From Brachionus manjavacas (lineage: Eukaryota > Rotifera > Eurotatoria > Ploima > Brachionidae): DNA of 64,000 nt. A program made the translations under genes and the position numbers. Numbering within the stretch: the first letter of the stretch is position 1; the number at the start of each line of letters is the position of its first letter. The stretch lies in NCBI GenBank assembly GCA_019054805.1, contig JAHQIY010000006.1:3038001-3102000 (forward strand), given 5' to 3'. Of this stretch, positions 18,481-29,439 are shown piece by piece. Below the pieces are notes generated by a model that worked only from the letters and a program-made list of their open reading frames with translations, was not told the DNA's origin and made no database searches.

Positions 18481-19977
18481 TTAATTTACAAGCTTAAATG
18501 GTCCATCGTTTGTGTTAAGCCGATCCATGAACGCTGTCTCGTTTCTTCTTGGTTCTTCAGTGTTAACACTATTAGGTCTTAAGCATTCGCTATTGTGTAA
18601 CATTGGAGACTCGAATTTGTATTTATAAATTCCTAAAACCTTTTGTTTCAATGGTTCGACTGATCTTAAAAGCTTTACTCGGTTCCGGGCGCGTTCTAAA
18701 TGCAGTTCTTTTTCGTTTTTGAGCTTATTCTCGATAACTGTTCTTTCATTTACTGATTGCAGTTGTCTCATATTGCAACGCTGATGGATAAATTTTTTGA
18801 CCAAATCCGCCTGACTTTCTATATCAGTTCTATAGTCTAGTACAAAGTTAGATTTTTGATTCATAATGTTTTCTTTCTTTAATATAAATTCATGTCTTTG
18901 TAAAGCTTTGGAAACGCTAATATGCTGTCTACTGAATTCAATTGCCAGCAGTATGTCACGACGTCGATTTTTCTTAAAGTTAATCATATTTTCACGCTGA
19001 ATTTTGACTTGATTTTGAGCTTCCTCGAGATTTTTTTCCGCTTTTTTTCTCGCTTCGTTCAATTTTAAACTTTCTTTGCGAGAATTGTCTATTGTTTCTT
19101 TATTTCGTTCCTCTTTATATTGTTCGATTTGTTTACTCGAGGATTTTTCATATTTTTTCGCTTCTTCACATTTTTTCTGTAGACTCAATCGTCTGTCGTT
19201 CATATTTCGTTCCTCATACGCCTTGTCAACAGCTCTAAGGCATCCTACAGTCATATTTCCGTATATTTTTTGAAAAAATCTTTGATCATTTGTCAAAAAT
19301 TCTTCGGGTTCTACTTTTTGGACTCGTTTATTCTTTTCTATTTGCTTGTGTCCATCAATATCAAGAGTTTTAATGGCATTTATGTCTCTTACTTTATCTT
19401 TAATAAAGTCATTAATATATTCATCTTTAAACTTCAAAATGTTTTTGTTAGATTTCAAAATTGGAAGGCGAAAATTTTGATCAAATTCTTCCTCATAGCT
19501 AAATGTGTCACTTTTGTTTGTTTCTTTACTCTTATTTATTTTTTTACTAATTTGCTCAATGAGGAAGTTTATGTATTCGTAATTAAGGTCATCAGGAAGC
19601 TTGTCCGGATCAATAATTTCACTCATGTCAGTAATCATTTGACTTATTTGAATAAGTTTTTTTGAATCAAAATTAGGATCTCGAAATATGGTGTTTATTA
19701 ATTCCTCTCTGAAACTAAGCTGGTTTGATTTTTGCGCTTTGTCTGCTTGTTTTTGATTTAAAGCTGGAAATTTCCGACTCGAATCCAAATTAGTGCTTCC
19801 AAGAGTAGAATTTCTAATATCGTTAAACTTATCAATGTCCACAAACAGGTTTCGTCTTGTTCTATAGGCCGAGATTGGAGTATTATTTCGTCTTGTATCC
19901 TTAAAATAATAAAATGAAAAAACACTGAATATTGTTGCTGAAAAGTATTTAATAAATTGAATGAAAAATCGTTTCAA
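18481..19977 (-). CDS. Coiled-coil protein of unknown function
   Basis: 498-codon minus-strand frame. Residues about 240-350 are a charged Glu/Lys/Arg/Gln-rich heptad-like region (for example RRLSLQKKCEEAKKYEKSS), and a second charged helix lies near 415-445. The middle has an acidic helical stretch (IIDPDKLPDDLNYEYINFL). No enzyme motif is visible. The first 27 residues are hydrophobic, Phe-rich and encoded by very AT-rich DNA ending in TTATTTTAAG just before DTRRNNTPISAY. They may therefore be an in-frame intron tail, with the true start in an upstream exon, rather than a membrane anchor. The overall look is that of a cytoskeletal or ciliary coiled-coil protein, but that is only an impression. 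Confidence 0.6.
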   Translation of the reverse strand: MKRFFIQFIKYFSATIFSVFSFYYFKDTRRNNTPISAYRTRRNLFVDIDKFNDIRNSTLGSTNLDSSRKFPALNQKQADKAQKSNQLSFREELINTIFRDPNFDSKKLIQISQMITDMSEIIDPDKLPDDLNYEYINFLIEQISKKINKSKETNKSDTFSYEEEFDQNFRLPILKSNKNILKFKDEYINDFIKDKVRDINAIKTLDIDGHKQIEKNKRVQKVEPEEFLTNDQRFFQKIYGNMTVGCLRAVDKAYEERNMNDRRLSLQKKCEEAKKYEKSSSKQIEQYKEERNKETIDNSRKESLKLNEARKKAEKNLEEAQNQVKIQRENMINFKKNRRRDILLAIEFSRQHISVSKALQRHEFILKKENIMNQKSNFVLDYRTDIESQADLVKKFIHQRCNMRQLQSVNERTVIENKLKNEKELHLERARNRVKLLRSVEPLKQKVLGIYKYKFESPMLHNSECLRPNSVNTEEPRRNETAFMDRLNTNDGPFKLVN

Positions 19978-20640
19978 TAGTAACTAAAAGTCATGTTCAG
20001 ATTAATGAATTTTATTAATTAAAAAAATTAATTAAAATTATTCAAAAGTTGTTTAATTTGATTTTCAATATTACTCTTTGAAATCAAAAGTAAATAAATA
20101 AATATTATTTAATTTCTTTCTTTTTCACCACAATATAATTATTAAAAAGTCACAAAAATTGAAACCAAGTTGATTAACAGTCACAAGTCAAAGTTTTGAC
20201 TTGCCTAAAACTTTTTCGGACTCTTTATTCATTTCACTTTTACAAGTCCGATATGAAATCACAAACTTAATTGATTGGTGTTAAATATATTTCCCAATTT
20301 CAAAGAAAATCTATTTATCATTATTTTTCTCTAGGATATTTTTTGTTTCAATTTAAATTTTAAAAATTGAATAAATAACAAAGACTCTTGTTTCTTAACT
20401 AAACCTGTTGTTGACGGAAACTTCAAAAAATCAAAATATCAAAAATAAAATAAAAATATAATTTACCACGGTAAATTAACGATAATTTACGTAAAATTAC
20501 TTAAAATTTAATTCTTATTTTCGTAAATTGTAAAAGGGGCAAAAAATGGCGAAAATAAAGTTAAAAACAAAGGTATTTTAAAAATCACCAATATAATGAT
20601 TCTAAGCAGACAGCTGACATTGCCTTAGATAATTTAAAGG
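19978..20640. other. Intergenic stretch with a hAT-family remnant
   Basis: No gene recognised. Around 20178-20245, GTCAAAGTTTTGACTTGCC and its surroundings resemble the interior of the hAT element at 25454-25751 (GTCAAAGTTATGACTTGC), so this is probably a decayed relative. From 20460 to 20540 there are several TTTACG/CGTAAA words, also found at 26880-27260. Confidence 0.4.
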
Positions 20641-20649
20641 GAATATTAT

Positions 20650-21175
20650 TTCAGCACAATCAATTTCTGATTAGCACAATGAAAAAAACACTCAACACAA
20701 TTCGATTTCTTCTAAGCGCAAAAAATTGTATTTAAAAAAAAAACATTTAACACAAAAATATTTATAATAAAATAAGTTTTAAATTTTATTTTTTATTTAA
20801 TGATAATAAAGTATATTTCGAAGAATAAAAGAATATTAAACAAAGCTAGTCTCTAGAAAACCATTTTTCCGCATTTTTTGCTCTACCTCTTTTAGGTTTA
20901 TTGACAAATTGGTCCTTTTTTTTTAAACAGTTCCTATAATGCCAATAAATGTGCACAATATCCTAATTTAGTGCAAAACTTGCAAGAACATTTCATACTG
21001 TTAAGGTTAATTTTACAAAAGGTTATCTTTAGCTGAATTCATTTCTTCATTATTTATTTTTGTGCTAAAAATTTTTTTTCAAATTTTAATTTTTGTGTTG
21101 AGAAGAAATCATTTCGTGCTGAGCGTTTTGAAATTGTGTTGAATGGTTATATTTTTGTGTTTAAAAGGTAGACCT
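20650..21175. mobile_element. Decayed Mutator-like (MULE) element
   Basis: A transposase fragment (20847-20998, minus strand) is flanked by two AACACAA-rich regions that are roughly inverted to one another. The left one (20650-20765) contains GATTTCTTCTAAGCGCAAAAA and the right one (21060-21175), read in reverse, GATTTCTTCTCAACACAAAA. Similarity between the ends is imperfect. I infer terminal or subterminal inverted repeats of one element, with boundaries approximate. Confidence 0.4.
20847..20998 (-). pseudogene. SWIM zinc-finger relic of a MULE transposase
   Basis: Minus-strand translation gives CSCKFCTKLGYCAHLLAL, which fits the CxC...CxH SWIM zinc-binding pattern found near the C-terminus of Mutator-like transposases. 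After a stop and frameshift comes a Lys/Arg-rich tail (NKPKRGRAKNAEKW), which is also typical there. Only about 50 codons survive and the DDE domain is absent. Confidence 0.5.
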
Positions 21176-21506
21176 TAATTTAATTACTAAAAAAATTTTA
21201 TATAATTATAAAATTTAATAAAAATTGATCTAAAATAATAACTAGACTCAAAAAAAAAGGAAAGGGTTAGGGTTAAAGGGTTAATTAGTTAGAAAATTTT
21301 CGTATTATTTTTGTGGTTAATTTCTAATCTAAATCTTATCCTTTTTCACGCATTTTTTTTCAAATCTTTTTATTTAGCTTTATCCTATTTTCACGATTTT
21401 TTAATTTTTATTTAATTCGAAAGATGTTAAGCTTGGGACAGATTAAAAGACTAGAAATTTGTTTTACATATTATTGTTTTAACCACATAATATTAATGTA
21501 TACTAT

Positions 21507-22254
21507 ATAAAAAGATGACCTTACTGGATAAAATGTATTAAATGTACTATATAAAAAAATTATTTTCTAGATAATAAATTTAAAACCTAGATAAAGTTAT
21601 TAACTAATAGTATTAAAAGACAATTTCGTAGATAAAAAAATTAAAATGCTAGATAATTTTATTAATTTACTAGATAAAATTAACTCTAGATTTAATTCAA
21701 TAGTTACTCAATATTTTATTTGATTAATTAGTTAATTTATTAAACTCAATCAAATAAATATTATAAATCCTCTTCAAATTCTCTTAGCTATCTTTTATTT
21801 TACTAATTACTTTATTTCAAAAAATTATTTAACTAGAACAATTGAAAAATGATGTATCCAGACACCGACTCTTCGAATACGACTAGTTCCGAGAACACCG
21901 AACCTAGCAGTGAAGACTAATTTAAACAATTTTAGATATAAAAAAATTATGTTATGTTTATATTCTATTTAAAAAAATTTATGAAACATACCAAGTGGTG
22001 CCACAATAAACTCGCCCTATTTCTCCTTCTTAATTCAATAAAATAGCAATCGTTCAACAGATTGTCAAGAAAAATTAATACCAATTGGCCAGAAAAGACG
22101 ACCCGGTTGACCTAAAGTTACCACAGATGGCTTGGGAAAGACAATTTTCTTGTCTGTCAAATAATTTCTGTATCTAGTAAAAATATTTTTATTTAGTGTT
22201 TTGTCTTTTTTTCTATTAGTTAATAAAAATATCTAGTTGAATTCATCTTTTTAT
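21507..22254. mobile_element. Candidate non-autonomous DNA transposon with inverted ends
   Basis: ATAAAAAGATGA at 21507-21518 is matched in inverse at 22243-22254. Further inside, TTATTAACTAATAG (21597-21610) is matched in inverse at 22213-22226, with AAAAGACAA following in both arms. CTAGATAA words recur in the left arm and TATCTAG words in the right arm, as in subterminal transposase-binding repeats. The interior has a less AT-rich 23-codon frame at 21849-21920 and, at about 22090, an AT-hook-like KRRPG-stop-PK. Superfamily unknown, and no target duplication is seen. Confidence 0.4.
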
Positions 22255-23112
22255 CTGTTATAATTAATCCTATGTCTATTTTAATAGCTATAATTAATTT
22301 CTAATATTTTTATAACTACTTGTCTTTTTACCCGCACAACTTTTCTGAAGTTAAAATTAAAATTAAAAAGTTAAATATTCCATTTTTATTAGACTCTTTT
22401 TATCTTATCATTTGAATAAACACAGTTTGAAAAAAAAAAAATCAAAATTTTTTTTATTTTTAAATTTATTTATATTTTCAAACCATAGCTGATTGAAATG
22501 GAGATATTGTCTTTCTTTCAGCCACTTGATAGTAACTAGAAAAGAATTTTCATGAACAAAAAAAAACACTTATTCTAATCTTTTTAAATAAAAGTACAAA
22601 TTGAGATAATTTAAACAGTAATTTAACTTTAGCTTGAGAAAACTTTTAATTACCTTTTCAACTAGTAATTATTATCATTCTCATTGATTTTTATTGAAAA
22701 ATAACTTAAAATTTTTCACTTTTTAAGCAAAGACTCAAAAAAGTCAAATATTTAAATCCTAATTCCTTGTTTAAATATTTGCTAGGATTCTAAATGAATA
22801 TTTTTAATACTTAATCACATTATTTGTTTGGTTGAATAAATTTTACTTCATTGAAAAAACAAAAATTATTTGAAACTATTTCTAAATCAACCAAAACAGA
22901 ATTTTAAATTTCGTTTAACAAAACGCTCACGGTCAGTAAATTACATGTTACATAATATTTTTTATTTATCATAAATCTAATACTAGTTTATTTAAATTCT
23001 TCATAGCTTGATTTTTATAAAATCTTTAAAATAAAGTTTAATGAAAGAGGTTAAGCTTATTTTCAAACTGATTATAATTATGAATTATTTTTATTTTTTG
23101 TAAAATCTAAAT
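22255..23112. other. AT-rich intergenic stretch
   Basis: No gene, RNA or element end recognised. It separates the transposon candidate from the 3' end of the LRRIQ3-like gene. Confidence 0.5.
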
Positions 23113-24648
23113 TTAAAAATTAAGCTTGCTATTCACCTTCTTTTTTAGCTTGTATTCCGTTGCAAAGGACTCAGTAGTTGCGTTTTGAATATCTGAATTT
23201 TCCATTGAGCCAAGTTTTATCAGATTTTTCCGTTTGTGGTTGCCTTGATACTTTTTAACTTGACGCCACCATTTCTGAATTTTTACGGCTGCTTGACTTT
23301 AGTTTAAAAAAATTTAATTAGTTTGAACTAATTTCTTTGATCTCTAAAAAATATATTTCTGATATCGACTTTATTAATTGACTTTATTAATTAACTAATA
23401 TTAGAGATATTAAGAAATAAAATAATAATTAGTGAAACAAGTATGAAACGTGCTATATAAGATGGAAAACTTTAATTAATAAAGCTAGTTTTATAACATG
23501 ATTGAACTAATTTTTTGAATCTTAAAAAAAAGCTTACATTTTTTGTAGCATTCTAGTTTTAAATATTGTTCGTCTTGTCAAAAATCCTCGAATATATCGT
23601 TGAATTACAATGACCGGGCTAAATTTGGCTAATATTTGGTTTATTTGTTTCATTAATTGATAAGTAGCTTGCATTTCAGCTAAAAACGAGTTTTCCTAAA
23701 AAAAATATTTAAAACAGTTATTTCTTTAATTAATTGACAAAATACTCTAGACTTTATACTCAAGTCAATTCGAAAATTTTGTGAACAAGCAGCATACGAA
23801 TTTTTAAACACAGCCTCTTCAATTATTTCCTCATCTGATATTACATGAAAATCTAAAGCCTTTAATTTCTAAAATTTATTAATTTTTCGAATTTTTTTTT
23901 AATTCACTTTTAGAGTAACAATAGAATTGACTGCATGGTGTCTGTAATTATGCTTTAAACTAATGGGCGAGTCATACAAAGTCAGTATTTCCAGCGATGG
24001 ACAGTAAGAGATATATTTCAAATACTCCAATTTTCCAATGTGGTTATTATGCAAAAAAAGAATTTTCAACTTGTAAAGGCGTTGCCAAAATTCTTCAGTG
24101 GGCAATTTGGATAGCTTAATTTTATTTTTTTTAATAATTATTAATAAGGTTAAAATTTTAAACTTAAATAAATTAATAAATTTTTTTTTATTTTCTCCTA
24201 CTTGATTATTTTGAAGATCCAGCCTGACCAAATTGATACAATCGGCAAGTGGCTCAATATTCATTAGAAAATTATTGCTTAAATTTAGAATTACAATATT
24301 TCTGCAAATCAACAAATCTCCGATTTCGAATAGAGGAATTTTGGACATATTAAGAAAAAGAATTTTTGAATAATCATTCTCTAATGATTCAGTAACTAAG
24401 AGTTTTGATCGTTTGCTTTTTCGTACAAGTTTTCGACACTTTTTTTCATCATAGTCGGTTTGTATTTTAAAAATATCCCAAATGAGATCACGAGAAGGAT
24501 ACAGTAGGTAACCTATTTTTATGGCATCGAGAATGGCAGTGCGTTGCTCTTGGTCAGTGGTCGCATCCTGAATTGTTTTATTTAAATTTTTGGCATTGTA
24601 ATTAGATTTGTCTTCATTAATGAGCTTTGGAAACTTGATCGAGGACAT
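23113..24648 (-). CDS. LRRIQ3: Leucine-rich repeat and IQ motif protein, LRRIQ3-like
   Basis: Five exons on the minus strand (24648-24202, 24114-23908, 23868-23746, 23695-23538, 23296-23113) join in frame to 372 residues. The N-terminal half carries leucine-rich repeats (LVRLDLQNNQ, then LSKLPTEEFWQRLYKLKILF and LHNNHIGKLEYL). A conserved segment KALDFHVISDEEIIEE follows. Two IQ motifs, VIVIQRYIRGFLTRR and AVKIQKWWRQVKKY, would bind calmodulin or EF-hand light chains. This order matches LRRIQ3, a protein associated with cilia and sperm in animals; the function here is inferred. The first intron is 87 nt, divisible by three and free of stop codons, so its retention would insert 29 residues into the LRR region. 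Confidence 0.78.
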
Positions 24649-24828
24649 ATCTAATCAAGCAAAAAAAATTAAATTTTTCTAATTTTTAATCTCAAAATGT
24701 AAATTTTGCGTTGAAATCTAAGTATCCATGGAAACTTAAGCGCTATAATATGAAATAATTTATAAAATAATTTTAAAAATTGTTTATTTAATTAAAAATA
24801 AAATACATATATATATAAATTTAAAAAG

Positions 24829-27800
24829 TTAAACACTTTGGCCAGGTTCTAGTTCTTTTAGCTCGTTATTTTTATTGTCAACTTGAGTCAAACATTTTTT
24901 TAAATGATCATTAATTTTTATCTCGCATCCATCTTTAGCAAGATTTATAAGCACTCTTGCTATGTTCTGAGCGTCATCTAAACCACAATGCGGACTTCCC
25001 TCGAATTCAAGGTCATAATATGCCAGCATCTTAGCAATATTGCAACGACGCACTCCGAGCCAATTTGAAAATAATTTTCTGACATCGATCCATTTTTTTG
25101 CCCATCGTGGGTACTGTATACCAGAGTGAGAGCATTGCAAGTTTAAAAAGTTTTGCATGTCCCAAGGTCTTTAATTTCAGAAGAATTTAAATATTATTTT
25201 ATTGATTAACCAATTACCCATCAGTGGCTATAGCAAATTTAAACTTTTTTCCTAATTCATGAGATTCAATCCATTCATTTGCTTTCCTGAGCACAGTTTT
25301 GAATTCTTCGGCTTTATCTACTTTATCCTTTAAAATTAAATCAAAAAATTATATTTTTTATTTTTATTTTGAAAATACGCTTTATATATTATGTCGACTA
25401 ATTTATTTAATTTATCACTTTAATCTAAGCCTGTTTAACCAAATGGTCAAAGGCAGACTTGTTTTTAAGTCACAAGTCTTAAGTCAAGTCAAGTCAAGTT
25501 AATGATTTAATAAATCCATATTTGATAAAGTAGTTGCTTCCAAATTTCTGGCCGTTAATCTTGACCTGTGTGCTCTGTAAATGTAACCAGATTTAGAAAA
25601 TAATTCTTTCAACTGGTCCAGGTGAAGCAGGTACTGATAAAAATTTTTGTGCAAGTCATAACTTTGACATAAATAAAAAAAAATAAAAACATTGACTTTG
25701 ACTTAAATTTTTGTGACTTAGACTTAAAACTGTGACTTATAAACAAGTCTGGTCAAAGGTTCAGAACGCGCTGAGGCAGAAAAAATCTTTAAAATATCTA
25801 ATTTTTAAACCCCTTTAATTTTATAAAAGGGGGACCAGTTTCGACTGTAACCTTTGTGTAAGATCAAAGTCTTTGCTCAAAATGGTACTGGAAAAGGAGA
25901 TGAGCATCTACCCTTTTCCACTCAAGTAGAAAAGGGACAGATTATTATTATCATCACTTAAATCCAGTTTCTGAATTATAACTTTTATATGGTATATTGA
26001 ATGTTCATTTTTTAGAATTTCTGTAGAGAATGAAATAAAGTGATACATTAGATGCATCAAATTTTAAAATAATTAAAATATTTTAAATTTTTTATTTTTG
26101 TCCGAAAATTGTCTAAGATAAAAATAGAATTTAATTCAAATAAAAGCAAAGCATTGTTGTATAAACGGTGTAAATAGCTACTATAGTAGTCTTCCGTAAA
26201 AGACTTCTCCGCAAGTTTCTTGCAGTAGTTAATTATTATTATAATTATTAAAGCATTGTAATTTTTCAAACTATTGCTTTATTACATTTGTTTCAAAAAT
26301 TTGTTTTTTCAATTATTTAAATTTAGGTGTCTAAGTAGCAAATTATTTGTTGAATGATTTTGAATTTCATCTTCTCATCTTAATATTTAAACCGATTTGA
26401 AAAAAAATTAAGACATTTTTTAAAGGCAAAGTTTTATTTAAATTCAATTTATTTTAATTCTCATTTGATTTTTCGAAATAAAAATTATCAAACAAAATGA
26501 ATCAAATACCTGTTTTCTCCAAATTCTTTATTAATAATTAAAAAGATAACAAATTTTAATTTTTCCATGAATTCGTGAATTATATTATCTAATTGTATTA
26601 TATTTTTAATTTCTATTCTGCATTCAAATTTTTCAAAAATAAATAATGAAATAAAAACAAATAAATCTTAGTTTATAAATTTATCAAAATTTAGAAATTT
26701 TAATTTTTTTACTATTTTCTCATCCAATCTTAAAATAAAATATTGAAAAATTGATTCATTGTCTCACAAATAAGTTGTATATGCGTGGGACAAATTTTGC
26801 ATTATAACAAAAAGTTTATGAGAGTTAATAAGGTTTAAATATAGCAATGTTCCGCTTTTTGTTTTTTACTACAATTTACGCAAAATATTATTAAATTTTC
26901 GTAAATTTACAAAAGAAAAAAATAATAAATTTACCATTTTAACTAAAAATTAGATAAATTTTGAACATTTTACGTAAATTATTGGAAAATCAAAAATTCC
27001 GAAAAATTTAAGAGTTAATCTTCGTGGTTTTCGAACTTGATGTTTTTTAATTGATTTTTTTATAATTTACAAAAATCTTAATCATAGAATAAATTAAACG
27101 AATCCATTTAGTTTATATTGGTAATTAATTCACTCAAAAGTCACCAAAACTCTTGAATATTTTGGTAATTTTTGTTTTTATAGTTATGTGCGTAAAATGT
27201 TGGAAATTTATGATTTTTTAATTTTTGAAATTTCACGAAAATTTACAATATTTTACGATATGGTAAAATGTGGTAAAAAAACAAAATTGCAATAAACCCT
27301 AAACCCCAAAATGCGGAATTGGATATATTTTATGATTTAAAAAAATTAAAATAACACACCTGTGTAATTCCAGTTAATTGTGAACAAAAACTTGTAAGCC
27401 TCGGATTTATTATTGGTTTACAATATGAACTAAAATGGTCTACCTTTTAATAATAATTTAATAAAAATATATTTAATTTTAAAAATTACAATTGAAAAAG
27501 ATTTCATATCAATTAAAACAATCGGAAACTCAATGATTTCGTGAGGATAATTTTTATATTGCACTTCTGTACAAGTAGCCTCAAAGTCAATGACTCCAAT
27601 AAAATCAAATTTGCATTTTTCCACTTCCACGTTACTCTCTTTATAATAACTTTTTAATCGTTTTACTAAAACTTCTTTTTTTCCGCTAGATTAAATTAAA
27701 AATCAAGTCGAATCGCTATTGTTTAAATAAGTAAACTAAGTTAAACCTAGAATCCAGCTTAAGATTGTCTAACGAATCGACCAAATCGTCAAAAGACATA

Positions 27801-27964
27801 TCATTTATTTTTCCGTTGATCTTGGAAAGCTTTTTAAAAACAGGATGGGAAAAATTTTTTTTGGTACTCGACTCGCTTTTAATTAATTTCTCAGCAGATG
27901 TACCTTTTAGCCAGCTTGGATCGTAATCATTTTTATTCTTGCTCGTTGCATTCTCCGATTCCAT
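24829..27964 (-). CDS. ERI1: 3'-5' exoribonuclease 1 (ERI1)
   Basis: Five exons (27964-27747, 27685-27490, 27443-27360, 25327-25218, 25168-24829) give 315 residues. An N-terminal SAP domain (MSFDDLVDSLDNLKLDS then GKKEVLVKRLKSYY) is followed by a DEDDh exonuclease. The exonuclease shows Exo I GVIDFEATC, then NPRLTSFCSQLTGITQ, Exo II AIATDGPWDMQNFL and Exo III HCGLDDAQNIARV with the catalytic His and Asp. SAP plus DEDDh is diagnostic of ERI1, which trims histone mRNA and 5.8S rRNA 3' ends and degrades small RNA duplexes. Length is close to the human protein (about 349). The third intron is about 2 kb and holds a hAT element. The start codon is 217 bp from the divergent CACYBP gene. Confidence 0.9.
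25454..25751. mobile_element. hAT-type element with 8-bp target duplication
   Basis: A 298-bp element bounded by CAGACTTG...CAAGTCTG. The inverted ends share CAGACTTGTTTTTAAGTCAC against CAGACTTGTTTATAAGTCAC. The flanks are exact 8-bp direct repeats, GTCAAAGG at 25446-25453 and 25752-25759. An 8-bp target duplication and termini beginning CAG are hallmarks of hAT elements. The interior (about 25502-25637, minus strand) encodes a frameshifted remnant of the hAT dimerisation region: PASPGPVER, then after a one-base shift FSKSGYIYRAHRSRLTARN. It sits in the long ERI1 intron. Confidence 0.85.
26860..27280. repeat. Cluster of TTTACG/CGTAAA words in the ERI1 intron
   Basis: Many copies of TTTACG, CGTAAA and TACGTAAATT within 400 bases, in both orientations, with similar clusters at about 20460-20540, 29940 and 30590. 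The clusters could be decayed copies of one AT-rich repeat. No boundaries are clear. Confidence 0.3.
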
Positions 27965-28181
27965 TTCCTAATTTAGCAGGAGTATTAATTTCTTATATTT
28001 TTTTCAAATTTTAAAAATTAAAATTTTTTAATGCTAATTTCAGCAATTAATGTTACTTAGTTGTGCAAATAAGGGTTTTCATATTTCAAATTTGTCTCGA
28101 AAAATCTAGAATGAATTCTCCCATTTATATATGGATTAATTTTTTTACTACAAGATTTAAATCATAAGTTTTTTAATTAAA
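27965..28181. promoter_or_regulatory. Shared ERI1/CACYBP divergent promoter region
   Basis: The 217 bp between the ATG codons of two divergently transcribed genes must contain both 5' UTRs and core promoters. No TATA box or named factor site stands out from the AT-rich background, so the call rests on position. Confidence 0.5.
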
Positions 28182-28921
28182 ATGTCTTCAGTTGAATTAA
28201 GGATCAAAGAACTTCAAGCCGATTTAGAGGAGTATAAAACTCTTTCTGGTCAAGCAACAAGACCCTCTGTCAAGCAGTTAATCAAAACTCAAACAGAAAA
28301 ATTGGAACAAGAACTAGAAAAATTGAAGAAAAGCGAAAGCGAACGTCAATCTAAACTCATTGCCAGTACAAATCAAACACCTGGTGTGTACACCAAAAAA
28401 ATGTAAAAATTTGATAAAATTTTGTTAAAAAAAAAATATTTTTTAAATTTAGTGACACTTATGGTTGGGATCAGTCTGATAAATTTGTAAAAATTTACAT
28501 TACATGTCTTAAAGACTTGAATACCATTAAAGATAGTGATTTGGAGACACATTTTGAGGAGCGTGCATTTGATATTTCTATTAAAAATTTGAAAAGTTTA
28601 AATTATAATTTGAAAATTGGAAACTTGTTGAACTCGATCGATTCGGCTGGTTCATATGCTAAATTAAAAACAGACATGGTAACTGTTTTTCTGAAGAAGA
28701 AAAATATTGGAGAAAATTGGAGCTGTTTGACCGAAAAAGAAATGAAGTCTAAAGAAAAGTCAACACCTAAAATAGACGAAAACGTTGATCCTCAAGAAGG
28801 TCTAATGAGCCTGATGAAAAAGATGTACGAAGAAGGTGATGACGAAATGAAAAGAACAATTTCAAAAGCTTTTACTGAAAGCAGAGAAAAACAAATGCAA
28901 GGCACAGACGTGGAGCTATAA
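28182..28921 (+). CDS. CACYBP: Calcyclin-binding protein / Siah-interacting protein
   Basis: Two exons (28182-28402 and 28453-28921) give 229 residues, the family's usual length. An N-terminal helical hairpin (MSSVELRIKELQADLEEYKT) precedes a CS/p23-like domain beginning YGWDQSDKFVKIYI. The C-terminal SGS-type region includes ENWSCLTEKE, GLMSLMKKMYEEGDDEMKR and a final segment AFTESREKQ. CACYBP links the Siah1 E3 ligase to Skp1 for beta-catenin turnover and binds S100 proteins; that role is family knowledge. The stop lies 99 bp from the stop of the convergent thioesterase gene. Confidence 0.93.
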
Positions 28922-29020
28922 TAAAAAAAAATTTAATTCCAAAAATTTTTTATTATTTAGATACTATTTTTTTTTGATTACCGAAAAGAATAAAATTGTG
29001 GTTTTGAAAATGTCTTTTAT

Positions 29021-29439
29021 CTAAAGAATAAATTTTGTATGTGAACCTTTTGCTATGAGCATTTCTTTTTTTAATTCATTTAAATCATCATTTTTAAGAT
29101 AAAATCTTGCTTCTAAAAACGCCATTTTCGATCCATACTTAACTACTTGGGCATCAATTAATATGGTTTCATTTAATCTAGCCGGTTTTAAATAACTAAA
29201 ATTAAAAAATATAAAAATAAAATTTAATTATTTTCTAGTTTATCCTACGATAAATTCATGTCCACACTGACTCCAGGTTTACGCAATGGAGTATTAAACA
29301 AGGCAGCTGTTGTGGTCATATCGAGCAGAGTAGCTACAGCTCCGCCATGAATAGTTTTATTGATGTTAACTAATGATTCATCTACTTTAATTTCGAATAA
29401 ACATGATCCTTTATTTTCAGGTGCGTTAATTATTATCCA
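29021..29439 (-). CDS. ACOT13: Acyl-CoA thioesterase 13-like hotdog protein (first exon not found)
   Basis: Two minus-strand exons (29439-29249 and 29195-29021) encode a hotdog-fold thioesterase. NKTIHGGAVATLLDMTTTAA contains the catalytic HGG loop and Asp, GVSVDMNLSYLKPARLNE forms the central strand, and LIAKGSHTKFIL is the C-terminal end. ACOT13 hydrolyses long-chain acyl-CoA in mitochondria and cytosol. The 5' exon lies beyond 29440. I searched to about 30000 by eye and could not identify it, so the annotated coding region is partial. It is convergent with CACYBP. Confidence 0.8.

Noticed and set aside
26057-26269. 70-codon minus-strand frame in the ERI1 intron
   Set aside because: Isoleucine runs and AT-rich codons, no domain, and no splice context; likely chance.
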